Assembly: GCF_035653575.1 (NCBI RefSeq)
Contig: NZ_DASRBQ010000018.1
Span: 1-18,790, forward strand
Source: Actinocrinis sp035653575
GTDB taxonomy: Bacteria > Actinomycetota > Actinomycetes > Streptomycetales > Catenulisporaceae
Length of the DNA stretch: 18,790 bases
Reading direction: 5' to 3'
The notes below the pieces were generated by a model. It saw nothing but the letters and a program-made list of their open reading frames with translations. It made no database searches and was not told the DNA's origin. Below are positions 15,216 to 18,790 of the stretch, piece after piece. Numbering within the stretch: the stretch's first letter is position 1; the number at the start of each line of letters is the position of its first letter. A program made the translations under genes and the position numbers.

Positions 15216-16690
15216 GACTCTTCTCTTCCTTCGTCGTCGCCGTCTTGCTTCACATCAGTAAGCGCTTCAGAGTTCATCGCACCGATCGCACCCAACTCGA
15301 CAACCGCCCTACGCGCCGACGCGATGCACGCCGGGATGCCCACGCCGTCGTACGCAGCCCCGGCGACGGCGATCCCCTTCGGCAGCGCGGCGCGTACCGC
15401 AGCAACGCGATCCAGATGCCCGACTGCGTATTGCGGTAGGGCATCCATCCAGCGCTGCACGTGCGTGTCGATGGGCGCCGCGGTGATGCCGATCGCGTCG
15501 GTGAGGTCTGACAGCGCGGTCTTCACCAGGTCCTCGTCGTCGCGGTCGAGGTCCTTCTCCTCGCCGTGCCGCCCGAGCGAGGCGCGCAGAATCACCAGGT
15601 TCCCTGCGGCGTGCGCCAGCCACGGCCACTTGGCGGTGGAGAAGGTCGATGCCTTGATCGCGCGGCCGTCCACCGGCGGCACGAGGAATCCGGAGCCGGG
15701 CAGCCCTTCGGGTCCTATGGCCGCGCCCGGGAAGGCGAAGGTGACGATGGCCATCGACGCGTACTCGATCGCGGCGAGCTGTTCGACCGCAGTCGTGGCG
15801 TGCTCGCCCAGTAGCCGCGCGGCCTCGGGTCCCGGCACCGCGAGTACCACTGCGTCAGCGTCCAAAGCCGTCCCGTCTGACAGCTCCAGCCGCCACCCGT
15901 CCACCGTCTTCGTCAGCGCCCTGGCGCCAACCCCAACACGCAGCTCAGCACCGTGCCGCTTCGCATCCGCCCCCACCGCGATCGGCAGCCGCCCCACCCC
16001 GCCGCGGATTCCCGCGAAGACCGGGCCGCGGGATTCGCTTCCGGACCTCGCGGCGAGCAGGTCGCGCACGCCGTTGGTGAGCGACGTACCCGCGATGGCC
16101 AGCGGCGCGAGCTGCGGCACCGTGGCCGCGAGCGAGAGTCGGTCGGCGTGCCCGGCGTAGACCCCGCCGAGCAGCGGTTCGACCAGCCGGTCGACGACAT
16201 CGCGTCCGACGCGTCGGGCGACGTACTCCCCGACCGCCACGTCGCCTTCGACCGGCGTTCGCGGCAGTAACCGGTCGGCCCGCACCCGCGCGAGCGCCGC
16301 CGCGCTGAGCAGCCCACTGGCCGCCAACGCGCGCAGATCGCCGGGCACACCCATCAGCTGACCGCCGGGCAGCGGATGCAGCTCGCCGCGGCTCCAGATC
16401 CCGGCCGCGGTCGTCGCCGGATGCACCAGGTCCTCGGCCAGCCCGACTTCCTCGGCCAGGCCGGTGCCCTCCGGCCGGCGGGCCAGGATCGACTCGGCGC
16501 CGAGGTCGACCTGCACGCCCGCGACGCCGCCGAGCGCGAGCTTCCCCCCGGTCTGTGAGCCGGCTTCCAGGAGCGTCACCTGCCATCCGGCGCGGGCCGC
16601 GACCTGCGCCGCGGTCAGCCCGGTGATGCCGCCGCCCACAACCGCGAGCCGCCGTGGCCGTGCGCCGGAGTTACTAGTCGTCGAGGCCAT
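15212..16690 (-). CDS. hemG: Coproporphyrinogen/protoporphyrinogen oxidase (HemG/HemY family, CgoX)
   Basis: This FAD-dependent oxidase aromatises a porphyrinogen. With hemE and chdC as neighbours, the likely reaction is coproporphyrinogen III to coproporphyrin III (CgoX). The N-terminus carries the dinucleotide-binding motif VVGGGITGLTAA followed by LLEAG..TGGKL, and the C-terminus has VGIPACIASARRAV, both standard for the family. The start is uncertain: the ATG at 16690 is chosen, but an in-frame ATG at 16699 and a GTG at 16726, which overlaps hemE by 11 bases, are alternatives, and none has a strong ribosome-binding site. A rare TTA leucine codon lies at 16268-16270. The stop overlaps chdC by four bases. 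Confidence 0.92.
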   Translation of the reverse strand: MASTTSNSGARPRRLAVVGGGITGLTAAQVAARAGWQVTLLEAGSQTGGKLALGGVAGVQVDLGAESILARRPEGTGLAEEVGLAEDLVHPATTAAGIWSRGELHPLPGGQLMGVPGDLRALAASGLLSAAALARVRADRLLPRTPVEGDVAVGEYVARRVGRDVVDRLVEPLLGGVYAGHADRLSLAATVPQLAPLAIAGTSLTNGVRDLLAARSGSESRGPVFAGIRGGVGRLPIAVGADAKRHGAELRVGVGARALTKTVDGWRLELSDGTALDADAVVLAVPGPEAARLLGEHATTAVEQLAAIEYASMAIVTFAFPGAAIGPEGLPGSGFLVPPVDGRAIKASTFSTAKWPWLAHAAGNLVILRASLGRHGEEKDLDRDDEDLVKTALSDLTDAIGITAAPIDTHVQRWMDALPQYAVGHLDRVAAVRAALPKGIAVAGAAYDGVGIPACIASARRAVVELGAIGAMNSEALTDVKQDGDDEGREES

Positions 16691-16715
16691 ATTTCTCATC
16701 GACCGCCACGGAAGC

Positions 16716-17897
16716 TCATCGTGCACTCACCTCGTGTACCAGTTCTACGATCCTCGCCAGCACGTCCGGGTCGGTCTGCGGCCCGACGCCGTGCCCCAGG
16801 TTGAAAACGTGCCCTTCGAGCCCATCGGCGTCGCGCAGCACCCGGCGGGTCGCGGCGTCGACTGCTTCCCAGGGCGCGAAGACGACTGCCGGGTCGAGAT
16901 TGCCCTGCACGGCCTTTCCTGGACCGATCCGCCGCGCGGCCTCGTCCAGCGGCACCCGCCAGTCGACCCCGACCACGTCGGCTCCGGCCTCGCCCATCAG
17001 CGCGAGCAGTTCGCCGGTCCCGACGCCGAAGTGGAGGCGCGGCGCGCCGAAGTGGGCGACCGCAGCGAGCACCTTCGCGGACGCGGGCATCACGTGGGTG
17101 CGGTAGTCGACCGGAGCCAGCGCCCCGGCCCACGAGTCGAACAGCTGCACCGCGCTCGCCCCGGCGCTCAACTGCACGCTCAGGAACGCGGCCGTGATGT
17201 CCGCGAGCCGGTCGAGCAGCGCCGCGAACAGCTGGGGCGCGCCGTACATCATCGCCTTGGTCTGCTCGTAGCTGCGCGAGGGGCCGCCCTCGATCAGGTA
17301 GCTGGCCAGGGTGAAGGGCGCGCCGCCGAAGCCGATCAGCGGGGTCGGCCCGAGTTCGGCGGTCAGGATGCGCACCGCCTCGGTGATGAACGAAAGATCA
17401 TCCGGGGTCGGCACACGCAGCCGCTCCAGGTCGGCCTCGGTGCGGAACGGCTTCTCTATGACAGGCCCGACGCCGGGCTTGATGTCCAGGTCGATGCCGA
17501 TCGCCTTGAGCGGCACCACGATGTCGCTGAAGTAAATCGCGGCGTCCACGCCGTACCGACGCACCGGCTGCAAGGTGATCTCGGCGACCATCTCGGGAAT
17601 GGTGCACGAGGTCAGCATCGGCACACCCTCGCGCAGCTTGCGATACTCCGGCAGCGCGCGCCCGGCCTGACGCATGAACCACACCGGGGTGTGCGGCACC
17701 GGCTCGCGGCGGCACGCACGGATGAACGCGGATTGCGCCGTGGCAGCCCGGACCCCTACCGCCTCAGCCGAGCCAGGCGAGCCAGCCTGCGAATTCCGCG
17801 CCCCCCGCTCCTCCGACAGCTCATCGGGAACGCCTCGGCCCACTTGCTGCTGCTCCGGCTCTGCAGATCCCGGCCGGTTCGGGTGCGCACCACTCAC
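16716..17897 (-). CDS. hemE: Uroporphyrinogen decarboxylase HemE
   Basis: HemE removes four carboxyl groups from uroporphyrinogen III to give coproporphyrinogen III. Conserved blocks are VWFMRQAGRALPEYR (72-86), YFSDIVVPL with Asp125, GFGGAPFTLASYLIEG (189-204), the LFDSWAGAL block (252-260) and the NLGHG end motif (366-370). The GTG at 17897 gives 393 residues, with a poorly conserved Gln/Glu/Ala-rich tail of about 55 residues before the core; GAGGA lies seven bases upstream. A second in-frame GTG at 17840 has GGAG nine bases upstream and would give 374 residues. It heads the haem operon and is divergent from the DUF3000 gene. Confidence 0.95.
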   Translation of the reverse strand: MSGAHPNRPGSAEPEQQQVGRGVPDELSEERGARNSQAGSPGSAEAVGVRAATAQSAFIRACRREPVPHTPVWFMRQAGRALPEYRKLREGVPMLTSCTIPEMVAEITLQPVRRYGVDAAIYFSDIVVPLKAIGIDLDIKPGVGPVIEKPFRTEADLERLRVPTPDDLSFITEAVRILTAELGPTPLIGFGGAPFTLASYLIEGGPSRSYEQTKAMMYGAPQLFAALLDRLADITAAFLSVQLSAGASAVQLFDSWAGALAPVDYRTHVMPASAKVLAAVAHFGAPRLHFGVGTGELLALMGEAGADVVGVDWRVPLDEAARRIGPGKAVQGNLDPAVVFAPWEAVDAATRRVLRDADGLEGHVFNLGHGVGPQTDPDVLARIVELVHEVSAR

Positions 17898-17964
17898 AGG
17901 TCGATCCTCGCACGCCGCCCGGCTTGTCCGGCGCAGTGGACGGCAGTTCGCGGCAAGCGCATTT

Positions 17965-17980
17965 TGTGATGACTTTCACA
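17965..17980. promoter_or_regulatory. Perfect Crp/Fnr-type palindrome between hemE and the DUF3000 gene
   Basis: TGTGA-TGACTT-TCACA is an exact match to the TGTGA-N6-TCACA consensus of Crp-family regulators, in an AT-richer patch. It lies 67 bases from the hemE GTG and 65 bases from the DUF3000 ATG. If both transcripts are leaderless, its centre is near -75 of each, a position compatible with activation. Confidence 0.65.
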
Positions 17981-18033
17981 GGTCGCTTCAAGCGGTCGGG
18001 CGCGGCGTGCCGCGAACCGGTGGGTCGCGGACG

Positions 18034-18039
18034 TACGCT
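18034..18039 (+). promoter_or_regulatory. -10 hexamer of the DUF3000 gene (leaderless layout)
   Basis: TACGCT, identical to the msrB -10, is followed by six bases (GCCGTT) and the ATG at 18046. No ribosome-binding site is present, so a leaderless transcript is likely. Confidence 0.55.
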
Positions 18040-18045
18040 GCCGTT

Positions 18046-18702
18046 ATGGCCGACGCGCATCGCGGGCACCGCGGGATCCGCACCGCGCAGCCGCAACCGG
18101 AGGAGGCGGCGGCTCAGCCGCTGTTCGACCGGGCGGTGGCGGGGATCGCCGGGGTGCCGTTGCGCCCGGAGTTCGAGGTCGAGGCTCTGCCGCCACCGCG
18201 CCGGCTCGCCTCCTTCAGCCACGCGGTGTCGGTCGCGGTCACCGACGCGGACGGTGACGAGGTCGCCTCCGGCCGCTTCGTGGCGCTCTACGAGCCGGAA
18301 GGCCACGCCGAATGGCGCGGCGTCTTCCGCTGCGTCACGCTCGCCCAGGCCGACCTGGAGGCCGAGATCGCCGAGGATCCGCTGCTGCCCGACGTGGCCT
18401 GGTCCTGGCTCACCGAGGCGATGGAGAAGCACGACGCTCGGCACGCAGTCCTCGGTGGCACGGTCTCCCGCTGCGCCTCGATGTCCTTCGGCGAACTGGC
18501 CGAACGCCCCGCGAACACGTCGGTAGAGCTGCGCGCGTCCTGGACCCCTGCTCCCCCCGGCAGCGCCGAGGGCGAGTGGACCGAGGAGCTGGCCCAAGCA
18601 GCCTTCGACGCCCACTTCCGGGCCTGGCTCGACCTGCTGGCCACCGCCGCCGGCCTGCCGCCCCTCGTCGCGGGTGTGACCGTCCTGCCGACCTCCCGCT
18701 GA
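18046..18702 (+). CDS. DUF3000 family protein
   Basis: The 218-residue protein has the features of the actinobacterial DUF3000 family: FDRAVAGIAGVPLRPEFEVE, then a beta-rich part with ASGRFVALYEPEGHAEWRG, then DPLLPDVAWSWLTEAM and GGTVSRCASMSFGELA, and a C-terminal helix FRAWLDLLATAAGLPPL. Its function is unknown. It is usually found beside hemE in actinobacteria, and I recall a ribonuclease D gene commonly following. The frame is open upstream, but the ATG at 18046 matches the family start and sits six bases after a -10 hexamer. It has no signal peptide or membrane segment. The last 37 bases of the gene region are repeated just downstream. Confidence 0.85.
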   Translation: MADAHRGHRGIRTAQPQPEEAAAQPLFDRAVAGIAGVPLRPEFEVEALPPPRRLASFSHAVSVAVTDADGDEVASGRFVALYEPEGHAEWRGVFRCVTLAQADLEAEIAEDPLLPDVAWSWLTEAMEKHDARHAVLGGTVSRCASMSFGELAERPANTSVELRASWTPAPPGSAEGEWTEELAQAAFDAHFRAWLDLLATAAGLPPLVAGVTVLPTSR

Positions 18703-18746
18703 CCCGCACCGTCGCGGGCGTGACCGTCCTGCCGACCCCCGCTAAC
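18667..18746 (+). repeat. Imperfect duplication of the DUF3000 gene end
   Basis: The last codons of the gene (18667-18703, encoding VAGVTVLPTSR and stop) recur 44 bases later at 18711-18746. The first 26 bases differ at one position; the rest has one deletion and a few changes. The second copy is outside the reading frame of the gene because the stop lies between them. Confidence 0.8.
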
Positions 18747-18790
18747 TCGCCCCGCCGCCGCACCGGACCGCGCGCGCCTACTCCCGCCCC

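Noticed and set aside
14580..16160. 526-codon plus-strand frame opposite chdC and the oxidase gene
   Set aside because: Crosses two genes on the other strand and shows no recognisable domain.
16464..17969. 501-codon plus-strand frame opposite hemE
   Set aside because: Shadow of hemE; His/Arg/Asp-rich composition without a known fold.

Overview
The window is about 18.8 kb of very high-GC DNA with strong G/C preference at third codon positions, frequent GTG starts and rare TTA codons. Gene families (coproporphyrin-type haem genes, DUF3000, an actinobacterial-type sirohydrochlorin chelatase, a fused urease gamma-beta subunit) point to a streptomycete- or Catenulispora-like actinobacterium. It looks like ordinary chromosome: no mobile element, RNA gene or CRISPR array was seen. 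No gap between genes exceeds 300 bases.

Region 1 (1-6177, + strand) is a sulfur assimilation block: the 3' part of cysD and complete cysN (ATP sulfurylase), a structured 243-base leader, then an SsuABC-type uptake transporter whose last gene overlaps a CbiX/SirB-like sirohydrochlorin chelatase. Uptake, sulfate activation and sirohaem supply for sulfite reductase are therefore encoded together.

Region 2 (6221-10749) is housekeeping: a PPK2 polyphosphate kinase with a long Lys/Ala-rich tail and a ZapE/AFG1-like ATPase on the - strand; then a divergent RibD-C reductase and the msrB - YjbR-family pair on the + strand.

Region 3 (10960-14477, + strand) is the most unusual part: a fused urease gamma-beta subunit, a divergent urease alpha subunit and an agmatine deiminase in one tight operon with no urease maturation genes beside it. 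The alpha subunit keeps every nickel ligand but has lost the flap cysteine and the usual substrate-cavity loop. Agmatine deiminase makes N-carbamoylputrescine, a substituted urea, so I propose that the urease-like enzyme may act on that product or another substituted urea.

Region 4 (14508-17897, - strand) is a haem operon, hemE - PPOX/cgoX - chdC, of the coproporphyrin-dependent pathway. It is divergent from a DUF3000 gene (18046-18702) across a 148-base gap holding a perfect TGTGA-N6-TCACA palindrome. Several single genes share one promoter layout, a -10 hexamer followed by exactly six bases and the start codon, which indicates leaderless transcripts.
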